This document shows positions 18,364 to 27,384 of a stretch of DNA of 64,000 bases, in pieces (within the stretch, counting starts at the first letter, position 1; the number at the start of each line of letters is the position of its first letter). Location of the stretch: the NCBI RefSeq assembly GCF_000482245.1, contig NZ_AWNH01000080.1, positions 1 through 64,000 of the forward strand, given 5' to 3'. Position numbers and translations under genes: made by a program. The notes below the pieces were generated by a model. The model was not told the DNA's origin. It saw only the letters and a program-made list of their open reading frames with translations, and made no database searches. Source of the stretch: Leptolyngbya sp. Heron Island J (GTDB taxonomy: Bacteria; Cyanobacteriota; Cyanobacteriia; Phormidesmidales; Phormidesmidaceae).

Positions 18364-18845
18364 GGTGGGTTGAGATAACTGTTGATATAACTAAGAGATG
18401 CGCAGTGAACTCACGGCCTGGATTTGCAAATTTTCCTAGACATTAGGCGGAGATCCACTATAGTGGCGAGTAATTATCCTCATAGGTATGAGGTGGCTCA
18501 GTCCTAGTCCAGGATATGTACCGAGCTTTGATGCGACCTATCCACCCAAGGTTCTTCAGATTGTAGGTACACCATCAGCTCGATGCGCTTGCCGCAAATC
18601 ATTTTACTGGTCGAATGGATCAGCTGAAACATCTGCAGAGGAATGCCTTTGTATATAGATGGTTCAGGTGAACGTTTGCATGACAATCAGGGCAGTCTGA
18701 AATCACTTTCAGCAGTTTCATCCATAGTTTTTTTGCAGACAAAGTTTAATATCTTAACTTGGATGTGATTTCGCTCCTTTTTTAATGGCAGTGACCCTTA
18801 TAATTTATGGCCTGCCGTGTATTTCCGTAAGGATATAGCGTATCT
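18364..18845. other. 482-base divergent gap upstream of tyrS and the PBP gene
   Basis: The gap must hold the promoters of both divergent genes. A 60-codon leftward frame (18504-18686) contains a stretch with coding-like composition ending in SEEPWVDRSHQSSVHILD; I cannot tell whether this is a small gene, a remnant or chance. AT-rich sequence near 18770-18800 precedes the PBP start. I see no RNA gene. Confidence 0.4.
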
Positions 18846-20768
18846 GTGGCATTTAATACTATCCGTCAAACCCGAATACCTCTGCAGTTAAGCGGCGGGC
18901 CTAAGCTGATGAAGCACATTCAAGATGTGCTGCAAATCAGTGGGGCCACACTATTAACGGTGACGATGCTCGGTAGTGCTGTGGCAGCCGGTGGGTTAGT
19001 GGGTTTGGCAATTAGCTTTCGTAATTTGCCAGATGTGCGGGCACTGCGAAATTATATCCCCACTGAAACTAGCTATATCTATGACATTGATGGCACCCTG
19101 CTCGACAGCCTGCACGATGAAGCTAACCGGGAAGTCGTAGACCTCAATGAGATTTCGCCCCATCTTAAGCGAGCTGTATTGGCAGTTGAAGATAGCGATT
19201 TTTACGGTCATGCTGGCATCAACCCCATTGGTATTGGTCGAGCATTTTTAGCCAATTTTCAAGCGGGGAATACGGTGCAAGGTGGTTCAACTATCACCAT
19301 GCAGCTGATTAAAAATCTGTTTTTGAGTCCGCAGCAGGCGATCAGCCGGAAGGTGGCAGAAATTGTTCTAGCTCTGCGGCTAGAGCAGATTTTCGAGAAA
19401 GATGAAATTCTCGAAATGTACCTCAATCAGGTGTATTGGGGCCACAATACCTACGGTGTGGAAACGGCATCCCAAAGCTATTTTAATAAGTCATCTAGAG
19501 ACCTGACCCTGGCCGAAGCCTCAATGATGGCAGGGTTGATTAAAGCACCTGAAGATTTGAGCCCGTTTGTTGACTATCAATCCGCGAAGCGGGAACAGTC
19601 TTTGGTGTTGGACCGGATGGCAAAGCTGCGTTGGATTACGCCAGCCGAAGCTGAAGCGGCTAAACAGCAACCGCTGCGGTTGGGTCGGGTGACATCTTTT
19701 ATTTCTAGTAAAGCGCCCTATGTGACCGAGGCAGTTATTCAAGAACTGCTGGAGCAGTTTGGCCAAGAGGCGGTACTGAAGGGAGGAATGCGCGTACAGA
19801 CGACAATCGATATCAAACTGCAGAACCTGGCTAAGCAAACTGTTCAATCAGCCCATAGGAATCGGTTTGGTAGCGGTGCGATCGCAGATCAGATTGCGCT
19901 CGTTGCCATCGACCCACGCACCCACTTTGTCAAAGCCATTGTGGGCGGCGTAGACCATGAGAGCAGCCAGTTTAATCGGGCTGTGCAGTCTCGGCGTCAG
20001 CCCGGTTCAGCCTTTAAACCCTTTGTTTATTACGCCGCCTTTGCCTCAGGTCGATACACCCCTGACAGCATCATCGGCGATACTCCTGTGACCTATCCTG
20101 ACGGGTCTGGTTACTATTCACCCAAAAACTATGGTGGCTCGTTTATGGGCAACATGCCGATCCGCCGCGCTTTAGAGCTGTCACGGAATATCCCAGCCGT
20201 TAAGATTGGCCAGTCAGTGGGGATTTCTCGGGTGATCGAAGTAGCTCGCACCTTAGGTATTGAAAGCCCGATGGACCCCATTATTTCTCTACCGCTCGGC
20301 TCGGTAGGCCTGACACCAATGGAAATGGCTGGAGCCTATGCCACCTTTGCCAACAACGGCTGGCACTCTGACCCCACCCTGATTGCCCAGGTTACCGACA
20401 GTGATGGCAATGTGCTGCTCGACAATACACCTAAACCCCAACTGGTGCTTGATCCGTGGGCCACAGCTGCTCTCAACGATGTCCTCCGAGGCGTGCTTGA
20501 GCGCGGTACAGCTACCAATGCTCGGATTGGCCGACCGGCAGCTGGCAAAACTGGCACCACTGACTCTCAACGAGATGTGTGGTTTGTGGGCTATGTACCG
20601 CAGCTAGCAGTTGCCGTCTGGGTGGGTAATGATGATAACAGTCCCATGGGACGGGGGGCCACCGGAGGCAGCTACGCGGCTCCCCTCTGGCGTGATTATA
20701 TGGCGCAGGCACTGCGTAATGAACCAGTGCAGAATTTCCGTCGCCCGTCGGAGTTTATTCGTCCTTAG
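18846..20768 (+). CDS. class A penicillin-binding protein (PBP1A-like)
   Basis: A 640-residue bifunctional peptidoglycan synthase. After one membrane anchor (about 33-58), the GT51 glycosyltransferase domain shows AVEDSDFYGH with catalytic Glu115, GGSTITMQLIKN and EILEMYLNQVYWG. The transpeptidase domain has the active-site Ser388-x-x-Lys391 in PGSAFKPF, a SRN motif near 443, and KTGTT near 560. It polymerises and cross-links cell wall in the periplasm. The start is a GTG at 18846; an ATG at 18909 would leave the anchor intact, so the exact start is uncertain. A strong terminator follows. Confidence 0.92.
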   Translation: MAFNTIRQTRIPLQLSGGPKLMKHIQDVLQISGATLLTVTMLGSAVAAGGLVGLAISFRNLPDVRALRNYIPTETSYIYDIDGTLLDSLHDEANREVVDLNEISPHLKRAVLAVEDSDFYGHAGINPIGIGRAFLANFQAGNTVQGGSTITMQLIKNLFLSPQQAISRKVAEIVLALRLEQIFEKDEILEMYLNQVYWGHNTYGVETASQSYFNKSSRDLTLAEASMMAGLIKAPEDLSPFVDYQSAKREQSLVLDRMAKLRWITPAEAEAAKQQPLRLGRVTSFISSKAPYVTEAVIQELLEQFGQEAVLKGGMRVQTTIDIKLQNLAKQTVQSAHRNRFGSGAIADQIALVAIDPRTHFVKAIVGGVDHESSQFNRAVQSRRQPGSAFKPFVYYAAFASGRYTPDSIIGDTPVTYPDGSGYYSPKNYGGSFMGNMPIRRALELSRNIPAVKIGQSVGISRVIEVARTLGIESPMDPIISLPLGSVGLTPMEMAGAYATFANNGWHSDPTLIAQVTDSDGNVLLDNTPKPQLVLDPWATAALNDVLRGVLERGTATNARIGRPAAGKTGTTDSQRDVWFVGYVPQLAVAVWVGNDDNSPMGRGATGGSYAAPLWRDYMAQALRNEPVQNFRRPSEFIRP

Positions 20769-20776
20769 CACCCCAT

Positions 20777-20805
20777 GTCGGTGGGGTTGCCCACCGACTC
20801 TTTTA
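20777..20805. terminator. rho-independent terminator after the PBP gene
   Basis: GTCGGTGGG pairs perfectly with CCCACCGAC around GTTG (20777-20798), followed by TCTTTTA. It lies between the convergent PBP and DUF1825 genes and may act for both. Confidence 0.75.
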
Positions 20806-21120
20806 CTCTCTAATTTCAGACTTCATGCGGTCTAAGGTCATCTGCATCTGGTCAAACATTTTTTGAGGGGTCATCCCAAATTGGCCCAGATGAGTTTTGA
20901 GCTGCTCCATAGTTAGCTGAGCAGTAAAGTCTTCGGATAGCTCAAAGCGCTTCATAAAAACGCGATATCGTTCCATGATGCTTTCCATCTGTTCGATGTA
21001 TAGCTTTTTGCCATCACGGTCAAATTTGCCATAGCTGCTACCGAGCTGCATGAGGGCCTGATAATCCTGAAAGAGCTTCGTGGCTTCTTGCTGCACGATC
21101 TCTGAATCAAAAAAGCTCAT
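20803..21120 (-). CDS. DUF1825 family protein
   Basis: A 105-residue, mostly helical acidic protein starting MSFFDSEIVQQEATKLFQDY. This start and the QLTMEQLKTHLGQFGMTPQKM segment fit DUF1825, a family found almost only in cyanobacteria and without known function. No membrane segment or catalytic motif is visible. The stop codon abuts the terminator of the PBP gene. Confidence 0.85.
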   Translation of the reverse strand: MSFFDSEIVQQEATKLFQDYQALMQLGSSYGKFDRDGKKLYIEQMESIMERYRVFMKRFELSEDFTAQLTMEQLKTHLGQFGMTPQKMFDQMQMTLDRMKSEIRE

Positions 21121-21243
21121 ACATCTACTCCCAGGGTCTTACTTTCGTTGGCGGCACGCTATCAGTAGGCGTTCAAGCCGACTACTCTTTCAGAGTAAAA
21201 GCTTGTTTGAGTGTACGCAAAGGTGAGATATCCCTACCTGTGG

Positions 21244-22182
21244 CTAGCGTCCTAACAGTTTGTTAATCCAAGATTGTTGTTTTGGTTCAGACTGAGGAGC
21301 TGCTTGTACCTCTTGGCTAGCTGCTTTGCGTTTCTCAGCTACGCGCTTTTCTAACACCTGACTATATTTTAGAGCCACTGAATGATTGGGATTCAATTCT
21401 AGTACTCGTTTGAGATGGGCACGGGCCATACCGTAGGATTTCTTCATCAGATAGGCCTGCCCAAGCATAGAGTGCAGCTCAATGCCGTTGGGGACAATTT
21501 TAAGCGCCTCTCTTAGTTCTTGAATCGCTAAATCATAATTACGCTGATTCAAGTATGTCCGCGCCCGAATACCGTACTTTTCGGCATAGTTAATGACGGG
21601 AGGTTCTGTCGGTTTGGGGTCTTCTGATTGTGGCTCTTCGGTAGCAAGATCGGAGTCAACAGCAACTAGACCGGTGCGCTTAGGTCGGATTGGTTTGCTG
21701 ATGGTGCGGTGGAGAAAGGCTAAATTTAGCTGCTTCAGACCAGACAACACTGTGCCAAATTCGCTGACTGATTCCAATTGTCTAATCGCCAGCTGATTGA
21801 CGGTATTTTCGTAAAAGACTTCAACCTCAGCCTCAGGAATGCGCAAAAGCTGCTGAGCACTTTCAAATGAAGGGGCCAGCTTGCCCTGCCGATCTAGCTG
21901 CCTAACCCGGAACCGCATATTGGCTAAGGTTTCTGAACGACTTTTTTCTTGCTTGAGCCGCTGATAGGCAGGGTTAATGACCTTAGCAATTAACTGGTCA
22001 GCCATCTGGTTAATCGAAGAATTGCTGCCAGCTTGAACATCTGGATGAAGGAGCTTTGCTATTTGATGATAGCGCTTGAGAATACGGCGATCCTCAGCAT
22101 TAAGAGAAAGTCCCAGGGCGGCATAGGGATCTTTCTCAGCCGCTGTAATCCATTCATCGTGAAATGACTTGGCGTTGGTCAT
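21244..22182 (-). CDS. J-domain protein with C-terminal TPR repeats
   Basis: From ATG 22182 the protein has 312 residues. The N-terminal 70 residues form a J domain: DPYAALGLSLNAEDRRILKRYHQIAKLLHPD, in which HPD, the DnaK-stimulating motif, is intact. A Pro-rich linker leads to two or three TPR units (about 205-290; LNQRNYDLAIQELREALKI and KSYGMARAHLKRVLELNPN). The short basic C-terminus ends SWINKLLGR. It probably recruits DnaK to a bound partner. The 11 residues from the upstream ATG at 22215 are not family-like, so 22182 is preferred. Confidence 0.82.
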   Translation of the reverse strand: MTNAKSFHDEWITAAEKDPYAALGLSLNAEDRRILKRYHQIAKLLHPDVQAGSNSSINQMADQLIAKVINPAYQRLKQEKSRSETLANMRFRVRQLDRQGKLAPSFESAQQLLRIPEAEVEVFYENTVNQLAIRQLESVSEFGTVLSGLKQLNLAFLHRTISKPIRPKRTGLVAVDSDLATEEPQSEDPKPTEPPVINYAEKYGIRARTYLNQRNYDLAIQELREALKIVPNGIELHSMLGQAYLMKKSYGMARAHLKRVLELNPNHSVALKYSQVLEKRVAEKRKAASQEVQAAPQSEPKQQSWINKLLGR

Positions 22183-22595
22183 GCAATGACAGGCTTGGAA
22201 TTGGGTCACGTACAATTCATAAACAGGATGAGATCACTAGATTCCGGTGACGAGCCCCCTAAACGGGCTAGTTGAATGAAATGTCATACTCGGATACCTA
22301 GGGTTTCATGTTTGATTTCTAACCTCGGGCCCCACTCTCAGGAGTCTATACAGATTAAATTTACAAAAAGCACATTGGCTATTGGCCAAGACTAATCAAT
22401 CAATATGTATCTACTCTTAGTAAATTCTAGACGCTACAACTGAAACATCGCTGAAGATTCAGCGTCCTGAATCCATCATGTTATATAGATACATATCAAA
22501 TCTTAACGGTTTCATTCATGGACGGGGCATTCGCTATATTGCGGATTGATCGGATCAGGGATGGCGTATCTCATTACTGGGGTTTAGGACAGTTT
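22183..22595. other. 413-base divergent gap
   Basis: Between the J-domain gene and the TM2 gene, this holds an inverted repeat GCTGAAGATTCAGC at 22450-22463 and generally AT-rich sequence near 22360-22400 suitable for promoters. I see no gene or RNA. Confidence 0.5.
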
Positions 22596-22997
22596 ATGGA
22601 GGCCACTCAAGCTAATCACCAAAAAAACAGGAAACTTGTCGGCCTCCTGGCCCTTGTAGGGGCAGTACAGCCAACACCAATACCGTTTGCAGGTATACAC
22701 AAGTTTTATTTAGGTGATTACGGTTGGGGAATAGTTTATATGCTGTTGGGCCTGACACCAGTGCCACGGATTGCCTGTGCGGCTGAGGGGATTTGGTATT
22801 TGGTGGGGCCGATGTGTGAAAGACTTTGGTTAACTATGGCAGCCTTGTCCCTGCCAGCTAACAACTCGCCGCTCGACCAGACGGTGGAAAATGTGGCCAA
22901 CAGCCTCCGCGAAATTGAGCATTTGCGGCAAGAAGGACTGCTATCAGACCATGAGTTTGAGCAGAAACGGCGCAGTTTACTGGAGCAAATTCCTTAA
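22596..22997 (+). CDS. TM2-domain membrane protein with C-terminal SHOCT-like motif
   Basis: From ATG 22596 the protein has 133 residues. The TM2 domain has two membrane helices joined by a short turn: AGIHKFYLGDYGWGIVYMLLGLTPVPRI then GIWYLVGP. The C-terminal 30 residues (IEHLRQEGLLSDHEFEQKRRSLL) match a SHOCT oligomerisation segment. An ATG at 22518 would add 26 residues not typical of TM2 proteins. The role of the family is unknown. Confidence 0.75.
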   Translation: MEATQANHQKNRKLVGLLALVGAVQPTPIPFAGIHKFYLGDYGWGIVYMLLGLTPVPRIACAAEGIWYLVGPMCERLWLTMAALSLPANNSPLDQTVENVANSLREIEHLRQEGLLSDHEFEQKRRSLLEQIP

Positions 22998-23040
22998 TAT
23001 GAGCACCGGCTTCCTTTTAGAACAACAGTAGATTGGTGCC

Positions 23041-23628
23041 ATGGGTAGAGAGCGAAACAGTTGGCAAGCATGGCGACGGTTGTTAGTCAGACAGGTGCTG
23101 CATAGCTTGGATGCCCTTGAAGGTGAGTTAAATCCTCTGAAAAAAAAGCTGGCAAAGGACCATTACTATCGCTTTCGATCCGTTGAAGAGGTCAAGCTGG
23201 GCATCAAACTAGGGGTCTGTATAGATGCTAATCGGGCCACCGTTGATGACTGGTTGAGGTTGCCAGGTATTTCCATTCATCAGGCTAGAACTCTGGTAGA
23301 GCTGAGTCGTGCGGGCAGTCCTCTCACCTGCTGGGAGGATGTGGCAGCCGCGACTGGGATCAGTGCGCACAGCTTCAGGGCGTTTGGTGATGTGGTGAAA
23401 TTTTATTATTACGACCCAGACAGCGAGATCACTCCCAGACAGCTGAATGTCAATCGGGCTAGTGCCAGAGAATTAGCGTTAATTCCCACTATTGAACCGT
23501 CACTGGCTAAGCGTTTGGTTTACTACCGAGAACGGTTTGGTCCCTATCAAGACTGGTTAGACCTCAAACACCGGTTACAGTTGCCCCCACAGGTGATCAC
23601 AGCCTTATTACACTACCTGCGATTTTAG
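23041..23628 (+). CDS. ComEA-like helix-hairpin-helix protein
   Basis: A 195-residue soluble protein with two helix-hairpin-helix units. The first is around CIDANRATVDDWLRLPGISI, the second around LNVNRASARELALIPTIEPS, followed by LAKRLVYYRERFGPY. The arrangement resembles the DNA-binding part of ComEA, but there is no signal peptide, so the protein is cytoplasmic. Binding to nucleic acid is likely; the role is unknown. It follows the TM2 gene by 43 bases. Confidence 0.8.
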   Translation: MGRERNSWQAWRRLLVRQVLHSLDALEGELNPLKKKLAKDHYYRFRSVEEVKLGIKLGVCIDANRATVDDWLRLPGISIHQARTLVELSRAGSPLTCWEDVAAATGISAHSFRAFGDVVKFYYYDPDSEITPRQLNVNRASARELALIPTIEPSLAKRLVYYRERFGPYQDWLDLKHRLQLPPQVITALLHYLRF

Positions 23629-23822
23629 CCAGCTTTGGAGTTGACCCCCTCTATGCCCCATTCCGTATGCCTCAGGGTGATAGTTATATCAAGTTTTGGT
23701 GATGGGACTCACACCAGTCTTGTAAAAGGCGAAGTTTACTTAAGTTGTCTGCAAATTCTATGGGATTGTTCTGAGTCTGCCTGTGGAATTCAGTAGGTTG
23801 AGATAAGTATAGAGTCAGTACC

Positions 23823-24083
23823 ATGCAGGGATTCGGAAAGGTCAAGGAGACAATTAATCGAGGCATTACAGCTGTTGCCATGACTGCTGCGATCGCAACT
23901 ATCTATGCCGCTACGGCTACAGATGGGCAGACTACGACTGGTGATGTCTTGAGGAATCAGATACAGGCTCTTTTAAAACTTCACCAAGCTGACGGAAAAA
24001 TTACTCAGGAGATCCAGAAACCTCAAGAGAGTTTAGCAACACTCTTACTAAGTTCCCGCAGCAACACTTATAGCCATCAGTGA
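23823..24083 (+). CDS. possible small exported protein
   Basis: An 86-residue frame with a basic start (MQGFGKVKETINRG) and a hydrophobic stretch AVAMTAAIATIYAATATDG like a signal peptide. The Gln/Lys-rich mature part is predicted helical. No family is recognised. It lies alone between the HhH gene and the dehydrogenase gene on the same strand. The signal-like start is the main reason to believe it. Confidence 0.45.
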   Translation: MQGFGKVKETINRGITAVAMTAAIATIYAATATDGQTTTGDVLRNQIQALLKLHQADGKITQEIQKPQESLATLLLSSRSNTYSHQ

Positions 24084-24171
24084 ACAATCACTAGTTAATA
24101 TTTATTGCGGTTAGTTGCGTTGCCCTGGCTTTAGGAATTTACCGTCACGTTAGTCCCGTACCATGGGGGCT

Positions 24172-25467
24172 ATGACTAACTCACTGCTAACTGACGCTAG
24201 TCGTCGTCTCGATCGTGCTCTCAAATACATCACAATTTCTGAGGATGCGACGGAACGGTTAAAGGCACCAAAGGCTAGCTTAAAGGTGTCGATCCCAGTA
24301 CGTATGGACGATGGGTCCCTGCGAGTTTTTGAAGGATATCGCGTTCATTTTGACGATACCCGTGGTCCCACTAAAGGGGGGATTCGATTTCATCCCCAGG
24401 TCAATCTGGATGAGGTCCAGTCTCTGGCGTTTTGGATGACGTTCAAGTGCGCCGCTCTCAATATTCCATTTGGTGGGGCCAAAGGGGGGATCACGCTAAA
24501 CCCTAAGGAACTGTCCAAGGCAGAGCTAGAACGCTTAAGCCGGGGCTATATTGATGCGATCGCCAACTTTATTGGCCCCGACACCGATATTCCGGCCCCT
24601 GACGTCTACACCAACCCCATGATTATGGGTTGGATGATGGATCAATACAGCATTATCCGGCAGCAGCGCACTCCGGCGGTGATCACCGGCAAACCCGTGG
24701 CCCTGGGTGGCAGTTTAGGCCGAGCAACAGCCACCGGCACCGGCGCATTTTATGTGCTAGAAGCAATCATGGCTCAGCTGCAAACTAACCAGGGATTGCC
24801 CTCAAAAACAGTTGCTATTCAAGGATTTGGTAACGCTGGCAGTGTGGTAGCGAGACATCTGTTTGACGCTGGCTACACCATTGTTGCGGTCAGTGATTCT
24901 CGTGGGGGCATTTATACCCCCAGCGGATTAGACATTCCCAGCATTCAACAATTTAAGGCCGATACCCGGTCGGTTAAAGCCGTCTACTGTGACGGTAGCG
25001 TCTGTAGTTTGGTCGAACACGAGATTATTACCAACGAGGAGCTACTCAAGCTGGATGTCGATATTTTGATCCCAGCTGCCTTAGAAAATCAGATCACCGC
25101 CGCCAATGCCGATGCCATTCGAGCACGGTACATCTTTGAAGTGGCCAATGGACCGATTAGTGCCGATGCCGATGACATTTTAGAAGCCAAGGGAATTACG
25201 GTATTTCCCGATATCTTGGTCAATGCCGGCGGTGTCACCGTTAGCTACTTTGAATGGGTGCAAAACCGTAGCGGTCTTTACTGGTCGCTTGAAGAAGTCA
25301 ACCAGCGGCTAAAGCAACAGATGGTTGCCGCTGCTAACACCATTTGGACAATTGCCCAAACTCAGAACACATCAGTGCGCACGGCGGCCTATGTCCATGC
25401 CTTAAATAGTCTGGGAGCCGCAATGGATGCCAGGGGGACGCGGGCAGATTATGTGGCACAAAAATAG
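24172..25467 (+). CDS. gdhA: Glu/Leu/Phe/Val dehydrogenase family protein (NAD(P)-dependent glutamate dehydrogenase-like)
   Basis: A 431-residue enzyme from ATG 24172 (an ATG nine bases earlier is also possible). The substrate domain carries GYRVHFDDTRGPTKGGIRFH and PFGGAKGGI, whose Lys residues bind the acid and catalyse; APDVYTNPMIMGWMMD follows. The Rossmann domain has IQGFGNAGSVVARHL. The C-terminus ends in LNSLGAAMDARG-like family sequence. It interconverts an amino acid and 2-oxo acid with ammonium, most likely glutamate and 2-oxoglutarate. Size and motifs fit hexameric enzymes. Confidence 0.88.
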   Translation: MTNSLLTDASRRLDRALKYITISEDATERLKAPKASLKVSIPVRMDDGSLRVFEGYRVHFDDTRGPTKGGIRFHPQVNLDEVQSLAFWMTFKCAALNIPFGGAKGGITLNPKELSKAELERLSRGYIDAIANFIGPDTDIPAPDVYTNPMIMGWMMDQYSIIRQQRTPAVITGKPVALGGSLGRATATGTGAFYVLEAIMAQLQTNQGLPSKTVAIQGFGNAGSVVARHLFDAGYTIVAVSDSRGGIYTPSGLDIPSIQQFKADTRSVKAVYCDGSVCSLVEHEIITNEELLKLDVDILIPAALENQITAANADAIRARYIFEVANGPISADADDILEAKGITVFPDILVNAGGVTVSYFEWVQNRSGLYWSLEEVNQRLKQQMVAAANTIWTIAQTQNTSVRTAAYVHALNSLGAAMDARGTRADYVAQK

Positions 25468-25537
25468 GGGATTTTGAGTTCAAATGCGGCCATCGGTCTA
25501 AAACGGTAGAATTGCTAGGCACGTTACTAGGCCCGGC

Positions 25538-26107
25538 ATGACCAATCAAAAATCCACCGCTGAGACGGCTACTGGCACCTCAATTCAACATTTGGTGAGG
25601 TCTAATGCCAAGCTAATGGCCATCGCCGTGGCTATCGCTGTGGTCATTCGGCTATTTATTGCAGAACCCCGGTTTATTCCATCCAATTCGATGGACCCTA
25701 CCCTGCACATTGGCGATCGGCTGCTGGTGGAAAAACTCTCCTATCGCTTTCATCCCCCCCAGCGCGGTGACATTGTGGTGTTTGAGCCACCACCGCAGCT
25801 CCAGGCAGTAGGCTATCGACCCGATCAGGCATTTATTAAACGCGTTATGGGTCTACCTGGCGATACTTTAACTGTGCATGACGGTCGGGTGTATTTAAAT
25901 AATCAGCCCCTGACAGAGCCATACATTCTGGCGTTGCCTAACTATGAAATGAAGTCGGTGACGGTGCCAGACAATACGCTGTTTGTGATGGGCGACAATC
26001 GCAACGATAGTAACGACAGCCATATCTGGGGCTTTTTACCCATAAAAAACGTGATTGGTCATGCTACTGTGCGCTTTTGGCCCCCGGATAGTTGGGGAGC
26101 GGTTTGA
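25538..26107 (+). CDS. lepB: signal peptidase I
   Basis: A 189-residue membrane serine protease. One N-terminal membrane anchor (LMAIAVAIAVVIRLFI) precedes box B with catalytic Ser in FIPSNSMDPTL. The catalytic Lys is in AFIKRVMGLPGD, and box E is MGDNRNDSNDSHIWG. It removes signal peptides from exported proteins at the membrane surface. The ATG at 25538 fits the usual length in cyanobacteria. Confidence 0.95.
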   Translation: MTNQKSTAETATGTSIQHLVRSNAKLMAIAVAIAVVIRLFIAEPRFIPSNSMDPTLHIGDRLLVEKLSYRFHPPQRGDIVVFEPPPQLQAVGYRPDQAFIKRVMGLPGDTLTVHDGRVYLNNQPLTEPYILALPNYEMKSVTVPDNTLFVMGDNRNDSNDSHIWGFLPIKNVIGHATVRFWPPDSWGAV

Positions 26108-26408
26108 AGAATTAACTATCTGATTCAGCGCCTCTAAGAAACAGCCACTAAAGCTAGGGGATAATCAGGTCGCAGATGCCAGATTCTAATCTTGAGCCAG
26201 GGTGGGACTGGAACGGCGGAATACCGAACCTCTTTACCTCACAAGCTTTGCTAGGCTAAGAAATGAGAGGCTGTTGCTGATTTTAGGGCAAACTGATCCA
26301 CATCGAATGCTATCGATCAGGAGTTGTCGGATGACATGCTGCTAACGATCAGTGACACTCAAGATAATACTGTGACAGGATTTTGCGATCGCAACGAGGA
26401 GCTTGGTT
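26108..26408. other. 301-base gap upstream of the DnaJ-type gene
   Basis: A HIP1 octamer lies at about 26386. GAGGAG at 26396-26401, seven bases before the ATG at 26409, is a clear ribosome binding site. I see no other gene, and no CIRCE-type inverted repeat. Confidence 0.5.
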
Positions 26409-27383
26409 ATGGCAGCAACTGACTTCAAAGATTATTACCAAATTCTCGGGGTCAGTAAATCTGCTAGTACTGAGGATATTAAACGAGCCTTCCGTAAACT
26501 GGCTCGCAAGTATCACCCGGATGTCAATCCGGGTGACAAGGTTGCAGAAGCCAAGTTTAAAGAAATCAACGAAGCCAACGAAATTTTATCGGACCCCGAA
26601 AAGCGCCGTAAATACGACCAGTTTGGCCGTTACTGGCAGCAGGGCGGTCGTACTAGCGCAGCCCCTGGCGACTTTGGTGGGTTTGACTTTAGTAACTACG
26701 GCAGCTTTAACGAACTGCTCAATGAACTATTAGGTGGCTTGGGGGGGGGCTTCCCCGGTGGAGCCCGGACTAGCTATCGTCAGTCCACTACCGGTGCTGG
26801 CCCTGGGTTTGGCTTTGATACCGCCAGTGCTAACAACAGCGCTCAGTTTGACCAAGAGGCCAGTATTACCCTGGCGATGGCCGATGCCTTTAACGGTGCC
26901 CAAAAGAAATTTCGCATTGGTGGTGATGCGCTGACAGTCAAAATTCCAGCTGGCGTTAAGCCCGGTAGTAAAATCCGTTTGCGGGGCAAGGGTCAGATGA
27001 ATCCTTATACCCAACAACGGGGCGATATTTATCTAACAGTAGAGATTCAACCCCATTCATTTTTCCAATTTGATAGTGACCACAATTTGATCTGTGAGGT
27101 CTCAATCTCTCCCGATGAGGCGGTACTGGGGGCCAAGATTGATGTTCCGACCCCTGACGGTAGCGTTACTGTCAATATTCCAGCCGGTATCCGCTCGGGA
27201 CAAACGCTGCGATTACGAGGTAAGGGCTGGCCTAAACCAAAGGGAAACCGTACCGATCAGCTAGTCAAGGTTATGATCAAAGCACCCAAAACAGTGACTG
27301 ATAAAGAGCGGGCTTTATACCAGCAGCTGCGCGAGCTACGGAGTTATAACCCCCGCCAGGATCTGCAGAATGTGCGGCTGTAG
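26409..27383 (+). CDS. DnaJ-type chaperone lacking the zinc-finger domain (CbpA/DnaJ3-like)
   Basis: From ATG 26409 the product has 324 residues. The J domain DYYQILGVSKSASTEDIKRA carries HPD in KYHPDVNPGD. A Gly/Phe-rich linker (about 80-150) follows, then two beta-barrel substrate domains with VKIPAGVKPGSKIRLRGKG and VNIPAGIRSGQTLRLRGKG. No CXXCXGXG repeats are present, so this is a type II J protein of the CbpA class. It delivers unfolded clients to DnaK. The ORF ends one base before the convergent MCE gene ends. Confidence 0.9.
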   Translation: MAATDFKDYYQILGVSKSASTEDIKRAFRKLARKYHPDVNPGDKVAEAKFKEINEANEILSDPEKRRKYDQFGRYWQQGGRTSAAPGDFGGFDFSNYGSFNELLNELLGGLGGGFPGGARTSYRQSTTGAGPGFGFDTASANNSAQFDQEASITLAMADAFNGAQKKFRIGGDALTVKIPAGVKPGSKIRLRGKGQMNPYTQQRGDIYLTVEIQPHSFFQFDSDHNLICEVSISPDEAVLGAKIDVPTPDGSVTVNIPAGIRSGQTLRLRGKGWPKPKGNRTDQLVKVMIKAPKTVTDKERALYQQLRELRSYNPRQDLQNVRL

Positions 27384-27384
27384 C

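Noticed and set aside
18504-18686. A firm CDS call in the tyrS/PBP gap
   Set aside because: No family, no ribosome binding site and no context; listed only as an observation.
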